64,000 nucleotides of DNA from Glacieibacterium sp965200405 (GCF_965200405.1 NZ_OZ241356.1:186001-250000); one strand, 5' to 3'. Positions 53,579 to 60,656 are shown, counted from the stretch's first letter. Made by a program: numbers and translations. The notes: generated by a model from the letters alone, not told the origin.

Positions 53579-53629
53579 GAGGAAGTTTACAGGACCTCGC
53601 ATCGGGGCCAGTTCGGGAGTTCTTATTAC

Positions 53630-54163
53630 ATGTTCATCAAGTCACTTGCCGTCGCCGCCGCCCTGCTCACCGCAGGCGTCGCCAGCGCGTTGCCGACCAC
53701 GATCGACTTCAACGACGGTACAGCGCCTGGCTTCACCGGCGACTATCAGGTCTTCGCCCAGGGCGTTTCCGGCGTCGCCGCTGCCGTCAACGGCACGTCG
53801 TTCCTGGCCGTGCCGAACAGCAACATCACGACCAGCGTCGCGACCTACACCAGCCCCTTCGCGTTCACGAACTTCGCGTTCGATTGGGGTACGCCCGACA
53901 GCTACAACACCGTGACCTTCACGGGCGCCAACGGCTTCACCAAGAGCGTCACCGGATCCGGCGTCGCCACCGGTCGCGCCACCTTCGTGTTTTCGGCAGC
54001 ACAGGGTGTCAACACCGTCTCCTTCAGCAGCAGCAACCGCGCTTTCGAGATCGACAACATCTCGGCCGCCGTGCCTGAGCCAGCCACCTGGGCGATGCTC
54101 CTGGGCGGCTTTGCGATGGTCGGCGTTTCGGCTCGCCGCCGCAGCCGCGCGCTCGCCGCTTAA
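53630..54163 (+). CDS. PEPxxWA-CTERM sorting domain protein
   Basis: Exported, probably exosortase-processed surface or secreted protein, 177 residues. N-terminal signal peptide (cleavage near ASA, about residue 20), a Ser/Thr/Gly/Asn-rich beta-type body, and the C-terminal sorting signal VPEPATWAMLLGGFAMVG followed by a basic end with RRRSR. ATG at 53630 has GGGAG upstream. No exosortase gene is in the window. Flanked by a sigma-54 promoter and a terminator, so it is a single-gene transcript. Confidence 0.93.
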   Translation: MFIKSLAVAAALLTAGVASALPTTIDFNDGTAPGFTGDYQVFAQGVSGVAAAVNGTSFLAVPNSNITTSVATYTSPFAFTNFAFDWGTPDSYNTVTFTGANGFTKSVTGSGVATGRATFVFSAAQGVNTVSFSSSNRAFEIDNISAAVPEPATWAMLLGGFAMVGVSARRRSRALAA

Positions 54164-54182
54164 AGCGAACGTCACGAAATGA

Positions 54183-54217
54183 GGGCGGGCGGGGAGTGAT
54201 CCCGGCCCGCCCTTTTT
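54183..54217 (+). terminator. Rho-independent terminator of the PEPxxWA-CTERM gene
   Basis: Stem GGGCGGGC (54183-54190) pairs with GCCCGCCC (54205-54212), extended inward by GGG/CCC, followed by TTTTT. Confidence 0.88.
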
Positions 54218-54251
54218 CGTGGGTGGCTGTGAGTATCAAAAAGTAAGGGGC

Positions 54252-54367
54252 CGCGGCAAAGCCGCGTCGGACGGGTGAGCGCGGGAGGTGCGCTGACCCG
54301 CCGGCCGGCTGGCGCGCGTGTCGCGCGCAGGGAGGGAAACGCGATAGGGCGCGTTTACCGCCCTGCG
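54252..54367. other. Run of tandem stem-loops between convergent genes
   Basis: Successive perfect or near-perfect stems: CGCGGC/GCCGCG (54252-54266); CGGGT-G-AGCGC/GCGCT-G-ACCCG (54272-54300); GCGCGCG/CGCGCGC (54312-54328); AAACGCG/CGCGTTT (54337-54356) enclosed by CGCAGGG/CCCTGCG (54326-54332 with 54361-54367). On the minus strand the first stem is followed within eight bases by TTTTT, so it may terminate the ecfG transcript. The rest is unexplained. Confidence 0.6.
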
Positions 54368-55147
54368 CTAGCCGCGTGCCAGCGTATCCACCTGCCCCAT
54401 GATCTGGTTCAACGCCGATACCCCATGCGTCGGGGCATCCGTCCGCCGCGACGGCAGCAGTCCTTCGTTAAGAATGATCTCCAGCGCCGCACGACCGCGC
54501 GCGACCCGAGACTTGATCGTGCCGACGGCGCAATCGCAGATCGAGGCCGCTTCCTCATAGGCAAAGCCACCCGCCCCGACCAGGATCAGCGCCTCGCGCT
54601 GCGCCTGTGGCAACTGCAACAGGCCGCGCTGCAGGTCGGCCAGGTCGATCTGGCGGTCCTGCCCGGCCGGCATGGCGAGCAGCTTGTCGGCGGTGAAGTC
54701 GTCCCATTCACCCTTAAAGCGCGAGCGCCGCATCTGGCTAAGGAACAGGTTGCGCAGGATGATGAAGGTCCAGGCACGCATGTTGGTGCCGGCCTGGAAG
54801 CGGTCACGCGCCGCCCAAGCCTTGAGCAGCGTCTCCTGCACCAGATCGTCGGCGAGATCGCGCGAACCCGACAACGACCGACCGAAAGCACGCAGATGCG
54901 GGATCACGGCAGCGAGCTGGACCTTGAACTCATTGTCCGGCAGCGCCTCGGGACGCGGCGGCGGCGGTGCCTCGCCCGCACCGAGACGAGCCAGCAGCTG
55001 CTCGAAAATGTCCGGCAGCGCCTGCTCCGACGATTCCGCGAACGCCACGCGCAGAAAAGCGCCGAGGTCCTTGGCCGCGGTGGCGATCGGAATCGCGTTC
55101 GGATCGGCCTTGGTGCGCGGCACGGCCTTGTGGCGGCTCACGGCCAT
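54368..55147 (-). CDS. ecfG: EcfG-type sigma factor with N-terminal NepR-like segment
   Basis: General stress sigma factor of 259 residues. Region 2 lies at about 72-140 (DLADDLVQETLLKAWAARDRF, NMRAWTFIILRN) and region 4 at about 172-228 (LPQAQREALILVG, FAYEEAASICDCAVGTIKSR), both typical of EcfG. EcfG proteins are normally about 180 residues. Here residues 24-57 match the anti-sigma factor NepR (LGAFLR, LPDIFEQLLARLG), aligned to the free NepR at 56426-56593 with about 16 identities in 33. No start codon lies between the two parts. ATG at 55147 has GAGG upstream. Confidence 0.9.
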   Translation of the reverse strand: MAVSRHKAVPRTKADPNAIPIATAAKDLGAFLRVAFAESSEQALPDIFEQLLARLGAGEAPPPPRPEALPDNEFKVQLAAVIPHLRAFGRSLSGSRDLADDLVQETLLKAWAARDRFQAGTNMRAWTFIILRNLFLSQMRRSRFKGEWDDFTADKLLAMPAGQDRQIDLADLQRGLLQLPQAQREALILVGAGGFAYEEAASICDCAVGTIKSRVARGRAALEIILNEGLLPSRRTDAPTHGVSALNQIMGQVDTLARG

Positions 55148-55164
55148 CAATCATTCCTCATCGG

Positions 55165-55305
55165 TCAGCTATGGCTCAGATAAATGGCGGCGAACGCAAC
55201 CACGATCAAGACCAGCGAGACGATCAGGACCAGCCGGACCTTGCCGCCGCTGGTCGACCCGCCACTTGCCTCGGTGGGGGTCAGTACGGTCTTTTCCTCG
55301 TCCAC
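55165..55305 (-). CDS. 46-residue single-pass membrane protein in the stress locus
   Basis: Short gene from GTG at 55305 with GAGG nine bases upstream. Residues 1-22 are polar (VDEEKTVLTPTEASGG region) and 23-42 form one hydrophobic helix (VRLVLIVSLVLIVVAFAAIY), ending LSHS. It lies between phyR and ecfG, 17 bases before ecfG, behind a perfect EcfG promoter. No family recognised. Confidence 0.75.
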   Translation of the reverse strand: MDEEKTVLTPTEASGGSTSGGKVRLVLIVSLVLIVVAFAAIYLSHS

Positions 55306-55335
55306 GTCACTTCCTCGATTATCTAACGCCGACGT

Positions 55336-55361
55336 AACGAGCAGCCTTCCGCCACTGTTCC
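55336..55361 (-). promoter_or_regulatory. EcfG-dependent promoter (perfect)
   Basis: On the minus strand GGAAC (55361-55357), 17-base spacer, CGTT (55339-55336). Exact match to the general stress consensus. It would drive the 46-residue gene and ecfG itself, a positive feedback loop. Confidence 0.85.
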
Positions 55362-55379
55362 ACGGCTCGCGCTATCGAC

Positions 55380-56177
55380 TCAGCCGGCGAAGCTGGCGGT
55401 CGAATTGAAGAACAGGGCCTGTGCGATCGCGGCCTTGACCGTCGAGCGCTGGAACGGCTTGGTGATCAGGAACGTCGGCTCCGGCCGCTCGCCGGTCAGC
55501 AGGCGCTCGGGGAACGCCGTGATGAAGATCACCGGCACCGAGAACTCGCCGAGAATGTCCTTGACCGCGTCGATGCCCGAGCTGCCGTCGGCCAGCTGGA
55601 TATCGGCGAGCACCAGGCCCGGCTTGTCGGCCTTGGCGAGCGCGGCAGCCTCGTCGCGGGTGACGGCGATGCCGGTCACCTCGTGGCCCAGGTCGCGGAC
55701 GATCGCCTCGATATCCATGGCGATGATCGGCTCGTCCTCGATGATCAGCACGCGCGTCGCGGTCTGGCGGTCGATCTCGGCCAGCGCTTCGGCGACCAGC
55801 GATGCGACATCGGCGGGGCGGGCGTCGATCAGATAGGCGGCGTCCTCGTTGGTGAAGCCTTCCATCGCAGTCAGCAGCAGCGCCTGGCGCGAGAGCGGCG
55901 TGATCGCGGCGAGGCGATCCTGGGCGATGCGCTCCATGGCGCCGGCATTCTGCGGCTCGGGCGTCACCTCGACGTTGGCGCTGCTCCAGATCGCGTGGAA
56001 GACGCGGTAGAGGCCGAGGCGCGCGTCGACGTCGCGCGGGAACTCCGCCGGATTGGAGACGATCGCCTCGAGGCTGGCCCGGACGAACGAATCGCCATTG
56101 GACTGGCTACCGGTCAGGGCGCGGGCGTAGCGGCGGAGATATGGCAGGTGTGGTGCGATGTCAGCGGCAAGTGACAT
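55380..56177 (-). CDS. phyR: General stress response regulator PhyR
   Basis: Anti-anti-sigma factor of 265 residues. The N-terminal sigma-like domain (about 1-135) mimics EcfG and the C-terminal domain (about 141-262) is a receiver. Receiver residues: Glu147/Asp148, phosphorylated Asp192 in LADIQLADGSSG, Thr220 in the FAT GUY-type motif FITAFPERLLTG, and Lys240. When phosphorylated PhyR binds NepR and frees EcfG. GAGAGGG precedes the ATG. Divergent from nepR-phyK. Confidence 0.96.
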   Translation of the reverse strand: MSLAADIAPHLPYLRRYARALTGSQSNGDSFVRASLEAIVSNPAEFPRDVDARLGLYRVFHAIWSSANVEVTPEPQNAGAMERIAQDRLAAITPLSRQALLLTAMEGFTNEDAAYLIDARPADVASLVAEALAEIDRQTATRVLIIEDEPIIAMDIEAIVRDLGHEVTGIAVTRDEAAALAKADKPGLVLADIQLADGSSGIDAVKDILGEFSVPVIFITAFPERLLTGERPEPTFLITKPFQRSTVKAAIAQALFFNSTASFAG

Positions 56178-56425
56178 TGATAAAAACCCTCTCGGCGGGT
56201 CGAACGACCCCGGACTTACGCCCTACTGGCGGTAACGCGCGGACCGCATAGACGGTCTGCTCGGTATCGAACAGATGAACCAAATATTTGTTTCCCGATT
56301 GAAACAATCTCACCTAGATCGACGCTCGATGCGTATCCCTCTCGCTGCAGTGACGCAACTCTCGTACGTCTTGACTCCGATCCTGACTGTCCCGATGCCG
56401 CCATCCTGCTGTCCCAAGGACGAAG

Positions 56426-56593
56426 ATGCTCGTGCCTGACCAGCCAACCGATGAGCCGACGCGACCCGACGGGTCTGCCAGTCGGACCGATGTGGCCAAT
56501 CGGGTCGGCGCCAGTTTGCGCCAAGTCTTTGACGAGATTGCCGCCGAACCCCTGCCCCAGGCGTTCGAAGACCTGCTACGCAAGCTCGGCTAG
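56426..56593 (+). CDS. nepR: Anti-sigma factor NepR (free form)
   Basis: A 55-residue protein with a disordered Pro/Thr-rich N terminus and the two-helix NepR core VGASLRQVFDEIAAEPLPQ continuing FEDLLRKLG (residues 27-55). NepR binds EcfG in unstressed cells and PhyR-P under stress. AAGGA lies six bases before the ATG. It precedes phyK by 21 bases. A related segment is fused to the EcfG protein. Confidence 0.92.
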   Translation: MLVPDQPTDEPTRPDGSASRTDVANRVGASLRQVFDEIAAEPLPQAFEDLLRKLG

Positions 56594-56614
56594 CACCATG
56601 GACAGGAGCGTTTC

Positions 56615-57652
56615 TTGACAAGCGACCCGCGGCGTTCGCGCTTTCGCGACTGGCCGCTTGCCGCGAAGGTCATGGCGTCGCTGGCGCTGACGCTGCTGCC
56701 TCTCGGCGTGTTCGCGGCGATCGTCGCGGTCAGCAATTTCCGCCGGCTCGATGCCCTGCGCCCAGGCAACAGCCTGACCGTGACGCAGGTCCTGGGGATC
56801 GCCGCGCCGATGGTGATGTGGCTGGCTGCATTGTTCATCGGCTGGGTCATTGCGTCGCGCCTGATCGTCGAGCCGCTGGCGCGGATGCGCGCCGGGGTCG
56901 AGCGCTATACCTCCGGCGACGGTAGCGCCCGAATTGGCAGCCAACCGTTTTTCAGCCGCGAGATCGCCGAACTGGCCGCCGCATTCGACACCATGGCCGA
57001 CAGCATCGCCAGCCATGAGGCCGAGCTGCAAAGTGCGCTGCACGAGCAGAAGCGCCTGACGCGGGAGGTCCACCACCGGGTCAAGAACAACCTGCAGATC
57101 GTCTCCAGCCTTCTGTCGATCCAGGGCCGCGAGACTGCGAACAGTGAAGTGTCGCGCGCCTATGCGACCGTTCAAGCGCGGGTCGCGGCGCTGGCGATCG
57201 TCCACCGCTGGATGTACGAATCGGACACTCCGGGGATCAGCCAGGGCGTCGACCTGCGCTCGCTGGCGAACGATCTGTGCGCGGCGCTCGAGCAGGGGCT
57301 AGCGCAGAGCGAGCACATCACTGTCAGTGTGATCTGCGACGTCGCTCGCCTGTCGGTCGGCCAGGATACCGCCGTGCCGCTGGCATTCTTGATCACCGAA
57401 CTGGTCAGCGCCGCTGCCCGTCGCAGCGCGCCGGATGCGCTGGTCACCAGCGTCACCGCCCGCGCCGTCAAGCAGGATGCGACGCTATCGGTGACCAGCG
57501 ACGTTTTCGTCGGCGAGGACCGACTGGCGCCGGGCAGCAAGGACCCGGCCAGCCGCATCATCCACGGCATGGCGCGGCAACTGCGCTGCCCGCTACGCCA
57601 TGACGCGGCTGCGGGCAGCTACAGCATTACATTCGCGCTGCCCGCAGCCTGA
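56615..57652 (+). CDS. phyK: PhyK-type sensor histidine kinase (HisKA_2), degenerate ATP site
   Basis: A 345-residue membrane kinase: two helices (about 15-40 and 58-84), a HAMP-like segment (85-135), then HisKA_2 with EVHHRVKNNLQIVSSLLSIQ (phosphoacceptor His153 or His154). The following ATPase region is recognisable (PLAFLITELVSAAARR) but both Asn of the expected N-box NELVTNA are replaced by Thr261 and Ala266, and the D-x-G-x-G box is absent. TTG start with AGGAG upstream. Gene order suggests it controls PhyR. Confidence 0.88.
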   Translation: MTSDPRRSRFRDWPLAAKVMASLALTLLPLGVFAAIVAVSNFRRLDALRPGNSLTVTQVLGIAAPMVMWLAALFIGWVIASRLIVEPLARMRAGVERYTSGDGSARIGSQPFFSREIAELAAAFDTMADSIASHEAELQSALHEQKRLTREVHHRVKNNLQIVSSLLSIQGRETANSEVSRAYATVQARVAALAIVHRWMYESDTPGISQGVDLRSLANDLCAALEQGLAQSEHITVSVICDVARLSVGQDTAVPLAFLITELVSAAARRSAPDALVTSVTARAVKQDATLSVTSDVFVGEDRLAPGSKDPASRIIHGMARQLRCPLRHDAAAGSYSITFALPAA

Positions 57653-57655
57653 GCT

Positions 57656-58129
57656 TTACAGCGTGACGTGCGTGACGTCGCCGCTGCTCGGCGGCTTCTG
57701 CGTGATGTTGGCGGCAGCGACCTGAAACAGCTGGACCAGCTTGTTCGGTGAATCCCAGACCGTTGCGTGGCGCGGCGTCACCTTGATCAACGCAGTCGTC
57801 GGCGCTTCCGGACCTTCGGGCATCCACGCCTCGGCGAAGGGCGACCACAGTTCCTTCGCCTTGGCCGCATCGCGGACGACGCGCGCGACGCCGGTTACCG
57901 ACACCCAGCTGTTAGCCTTGGGATCGCCGAACGCGACGTTGACCTGCGCGTCGTCGGCAATCTCGTGGGTCTTCGCGCTGTCGATGCGGGTGATGAACCA
58001 GATCGTGTTGGTCTCACGCTCGACGCTGGCGCTCATCGGGCGGCTCTCGAGGCCGTCGCTACCCTCGGTGGTCAGCATGCCGGTCCGGATGGACTCGATG
58101 GCATCCCACAGCTTTTCCTGGTCTTGCAT
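57656..58129 (-). CDS. Pyridoxamine-phosphate oxidase-like flavoprotein (general stress protein 26 type)
   Basis: Split-barrel flavin-binding protein of 157 residues: LWDAIESIRTGMLTT at the start, the ESRPMSA and IWFITRIDSAKTHEI blocks and VSVTGVARVV. Related proteins are stress-induced and of unknown substrate. ATG at 58129 has GGAGCGCAGGA upstream. A one-mismatch EcfG promoter lies 40 bases before it. Confidence 0.88.
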   Translation of the reverse strand: MQDQEKLWDAIESIRTGMLTTEGSDGLESRPMSASVERETNTIWFITRIDSAKTHEIADDAQVNVAFGDPKANSWVSVTGVARVVRDAAKAKELWSPFAEAWMPEGPEAPTTALIKVTPRHATVWDSPNKLVQLFQVAAANITQKPPSSGDVTHVTL

Positions 58130-58168
58130 GATCCTGCGCTCCAAATTTTCGCATTTCGAAGCAGCTAT

Positions 58169-58194
58169 GACGCATCATCGTTACGGCCGGTTCC
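58169..58194 (-). promoter_or_regulatory. EcfG-type promoter of the stress flavoprotein gene
   Basis: Minus strand GGAAC (58194-58190), 17-base spacer, CGTC (58172-58169); one mismatch to CGTT. Transcript would start about 30 bases before the ATG. Confidence 0.65.
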
Positions 58195-58243
58195 CTCCGC
58201 CGGGGTCGCAACCGGGACTGCATTAATATTCTGCATTAAGCAG

Positions 58244-58268
58244 GGAACCGATTTGCAGGGACGCCGTT
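58244..58268 (+). promoter_or_regulatory. EcfG-dependent promoter (perfect) of a small RNA
   Basis: GGAAC at 58244-58248, 16-base spacer, CGTT at 58265-58268; exact consensus. The predicted transcript start is about 58276. No open reading frame follows directly; two hairpins do. Confidence 0.8.
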
Positions 58269-58275
58269 CTACACC

Positions 58276-58366
58276 TCGGATAGCGATATTTGCCCCCCCG
58301 CTCTCGCTATCCTCCCAAGGGCCCGGTCGCATCACCCCCCCCGAATGCGGCCGGGCCCGATTATTT
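58276..58366 (+). ncRNA. Predicted GsrN-like stress small RNA with C-rich loops
   Basis: About 90 nt between the stress flavoprotein and entericidin genes. Hairpin 1: GGATAGCGA (58278-58286) with TCGCTATCC (58304-58312), 9 perfect pairs, a 17-nt loop holding seven C in a row. Hairpin 2: GGGCCCGGTCGCAT (58319-58332) with ATGCGGCCGGGCCC (58345-58358), 14 pairs including one wobble, loop with eight C, followed by GATTATTT, a weak terminator. A perfect EcfG promoter lies immediately upstream. Caulobacter GsrN is likewise sigma-T-dependent and uses a C-rich loop to bind mRNA leaders. Confidence 0.7.
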
Positions 58367-58395
58367 CAGAGCTTGGGCAGTCTTCCAGTTTTAAC

Positions 58396-58420
58396 GGAAC
58401 CAACGTCGCAGCGGCATGTT
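58396..58420 (+). promoter_or_regulatory. Candidate EcfG promoter of the entericidin-like gene
   Basis: GGAAC at 58396-58400, 16-base spacer, TGTT at 58417-58420; one mismatch to the consensus. Predicted start about 30 bases before the ATG at 58458. Confidence 0.55.
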
Positions 58421-58457
58421 TGTTGCGGCGTCAGTTCGACACTTAGGAGACATCTGC

Positions 58458-58598
58458 ATGACCAAGTCCCTCGCTATCGCCGCCACCCTGGTCGTCGGCC
58501 TCGCCCTCACGGCCTGCAACACCGTTGCCGGCGCCGGTAAGGACGTCAGCTCGGCTGGCAAGGCCGTCACGCACACTGCCAACGACGTTAAGAACTAG
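58458..58598 (+). CDS. Entericidin-like small lipoprotein
   Basis: A 46-residue lipoprotein: signal peptide with lipobox LTAC, lipidated Cys at about residue 19, then the entericidin-type tail NTVAGAGKDVSSAGKAV. Function of chromosomal entericidins in alphaproteobacteria is unclear, but they are common members of the general stress regulon. ATG has AGGAGA upstream; a perfect terminator follows. Confidence 0.9.
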   Translation: MTKSLAIAATLVVGLALTACNTVAGAGKDVSSAGKAVTHTANDVKN

Positions 58599-58606
58599 GA
58601 ATTTCA

Positions 58607-58634
58607 GCCGCCCCGGTTCGCCGGGGCGGCTTTT
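58607..58634 (+). terminator. Rho-independent terminator
   Basis: Perfect 10-bp stem GCCGCCCCGG/CCGGGGCGGC with a TTCG tetraloop and TTTT, ending the entericidin-like transcript and possibly the converging tatC transcript. Confidence 0.93.
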
Positions 58635-58655
58635 ACGTTTGGCGACCTCGGGTCG

Positions 58656-59453
58656 TTATTCTGCGATTACCGGAAGCTGGCGTGCTTCCTTGGCGCGACG
58701 GCGCTCGGTGAACCACATCGCGATGATCGAAATTTCGTAAAGCATGATCAGCGGGATCGCCAAGGCGAACTGCGACCATACGTCCGGCGGCGTCAGCACG
58801 GCCGCCACAATCACCGCCCCGACGATGGCATAGCGCCGCCCGGCAATCAGCTGCGAACGCTGGATGATCCCGGCCCGCTCCAGCAGCAGCAACAGCACCG
58901 GCAGCAGGAACGCCACGCCGAAGGCGATGATGAACTGCATGACCAGCGACAGATAATCGCCCATCGCCGGCAGGGCCTCCTGCGCCAGGCCACCCTTGCT
59001 GCCGTTATGCTGCCAGCCGAGGAAGAACCGCATCGCCGTCGGCATCACGACATAATAAGCGAGCGATGCACCGAGCAGGAACAGCGCCGGCGTCGCGATC
59101 AGGAATGGCAGGAACGCCCGCTTCTCGCGCCGGTACAGGCCAGGGGCGACGAACGCCCAGAGCTGGTTGGCGATCACCGGGAACGCCAGCACGAAGGCGG
59201 CGAACAGCGACACCTTGATGTTGACGAAGAACGCCTCGTACAGCTTGGTGTAGATCAGCTTGCCGGTGACGCCGGGACCATAGGCCTGCGCCAGCGGACG
59301 GGTCAGGAAGTCGAAGATCTGCTGCGACTGGGTGAAGCAGATCCCAAACGCCACGATCAGCGCACCGATCGACCACAGCAGCCGGCGCCGCAACTCGATC
59401 AGATGCTCCATCAGCGGAGCCTTGTTGTCGTCGATATCGGGATCGTCGACCAT
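58656..59453 (-). CDS. tatC: Sec-independent protein translocase TatC
   Basis: Core of the twin-arginine translocase that recognises RR signal peptides. 265 residues, six membrane helices, starting with APLMEHLIELRRRLLWSI and containing the conserved periplasmic and cytoplasmic loops (FEAFFVNIKVSLF-like and FLLPVLLLLLERAGI). Its ATG overlaps the tatB stop by one base (TGATG). Confidence 0.96.
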   Translation of the reverse strand: MVDDPDIDDNKAPLMEHLIELRRRLLWSIGALIVAFGICFTQSQQIFDFLTRPLAQAYGPGVTGKLIYTKLYEAFFVNIKVSLFAAFVLAFPVIANQLWAFVAPGLYRREKRAFLPFLIATPALFLLGASLAYYVVMPTAMRFFLGWQHNGSKGGLAQEALPAMGDYLSLVMQFIIAFGVAFLLPVLLLLLERAGIIQRSQLIAGRRYAIVGAVIVAAVLTPPDVWSQFALAIPLIMLYEISIIAMWFTERRRAKEARQLPVIAE

Positions 59454-59908
59454 CAGTGCGTCGTCGGCAAAGGCGCAGCCGCGGGAGACGGCACCGGCAT
59501 CGGTGCCGGGGTCGCGGCATGGACGTCGATCTCGATGGCCGGCGGAGTATCGGCGAGCGGCATCATCACCGCACCGCCATGCTCGACGCTACCGGCCTGC
59601 GCGTCATGCGCGATCTCGGCCGGCGTGACCGTCAGCGCCTCCTCGACCGGGCCGCTGTAATCCAGCGTCGTCACCTGGGTGGACGCGATGATCGCGGCAT
59701 TCTGGGCATCCCACTGCTTTTGCATCTCGTCGAGCTCGGCTTCGCGCATCATCGTGTCGAAACCGGCGCGGACATGGCGCGACATGGCGCGGCCCTTGCC
59801 GACCCATTGCCCGACGATGCGCATGACGCGCGGCAAGTCCTTGGGGCCGATGACCACCAGTGCGACGATGGCGATGACCGCCAGCTCGCTGCCATCGATG
59901 CCGAACAC
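59453..59908 (-). CDS. tatB: Sec-independent protein translocase TatB
   Basis: Membrane partner of TatC, 151 residues: an N-terminal helix ending in the GPKDLPRVMR motif, an amphipathic helix and a long Ala/Pro/Thr tail. Nine bases after tatA. Confidence 0.95.
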   Translation of the reverse strand: MFGIDGSELAVIAIVALVVIGPKDLPRVMRIVGQWVGKGRAMSRHVRAGFDTMMREAELDEMQKQWDAQNAAIIASTQVTTLDYSGPVEEALTVTPAEIAHDAQAGSVEHGGAVMMPLADTPPAIEIDVHAATPAPMPVPSPAAAPLPTTH

Positions 59909-59917
59909 CGGTCTGCC

Positions 59918-60175
59918 TTACGAGCGCGGCGTCTCGGCGGGCGACGGGTGGACAACCGGCTGGCCCCCCTGCACTGGAGCGACCTGCACCGGTGCGATCT
60001 GCGGCGGTGCCGTGCTGGTGTGCGTCGTCGTGACCGGATCGTCGGCCAGGCCCTTTTTGAAGCTATTGATGCCCTTGGCCATATCGCCCATCAAGTCGGA
60101 GATCTTGCCGCGTCCGAACAACAGCATGATGACCAGGATGACGACGAGCCAATGGAACAGGCTGAACGAACCCAT
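59918..60175 (-). CDS. tatA: Sec-independent protein translocase TatA
   Basis: Pore-forming Tat component of 85 residues: MGSFSLFHWLVVILVIMLLFGRGKI core with the FGRGK hinge, an amphipathic helix with DLMGDMAKGINSFKKG, and a Pro/Val-rich tail. ATG at 60175 is set by the family N terminus; the open frame extends upstream without homology. Confidence 0.96.
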   Translation of the reverse strand: MGSFSLFHWLVVILVIMLLFGRGKISDLMGDMAKGINSFKKGLADDPVTTTHTSTAPPQIAPVQVAPVQGGQPVVHPSPAETPRS

Positions 60176-60596
60176 GAAACGAACTCCTTGCGTGCCGGCA
60201 TATGGGGCACCCGATGCCCGGTTTCTACTGCAACGCGCTCGCCGCGTCATCCCTGCAATGGGGCTGGCGCTCACGGCGCTGCTCGGCGGCTGCGCGACGA
60301 CCCCGGCGCGGACCCCGATCGCGGCGCAACCGGCGCCTCGCCCCTATGTCGCGCCGCCCGGACTGGAGCGCGTCATGGGCAAGACCCCGGCGACGGTGAT
60401 CGCGTTGCTCGGCTCGCCCCGCCTCGACCGCACCGAGGGCAAGACGCGGCAGCTGCAATATAGCGGCAAGGCCTGCGTCCTCGACCTGTACGCCGTAGGA
60501 CCGGTCATCACCTATGCCGAGGCGCGCAAGCCGACCGGGCTGCCCAACGACCCGGTGACCTGCCTCAACCTGATCGCCCCGACTAAAGCAGGTTAG
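60174..60596 (+). CDS. Small lipoprotein of unknown function
   Basis: Lipobox LGGC within IPAMGLALTALLGGCATTP, then a soluble domain of about 90 residues (VMGKTPATVIALLGSPRLDRTEGKTRQLQY, a SmpA/BamE-like pattern) with two Cys. ATG at 60174 gives 140 residues and a basic n-region; GTG 60192-60194 or ATG 60258 are alternatives. The first would overlap tatA head to head by two bases. Confidence 0.7.
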   Translation: MKRTPCVPAYGAPDARFLLQRARRVIPAMGLALTALLGGCATTPARTPIAAQPAPRPYVAPPGLERVMGKTPATVIALLGSPRLDRTEGKTRQLQYSGKACVLDLYAVGPVITYAEARKPTGLPNDPVTCLNLIAPTKAG

Positions 60597-60656
60597 GACG
60601 GGCGGAACTTACGACCGGACGGTGGATTTAGTTGAGCCTGCGTAACTGGCTTACCC

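Noticed and set aside
56178..56425. EcfG promoter in the phyR-nepR divergent region
   Set aside because: The best minus-strand candidate reads GGAAAC-N16-TGTT, with a changed -35 core; not good enough to list.
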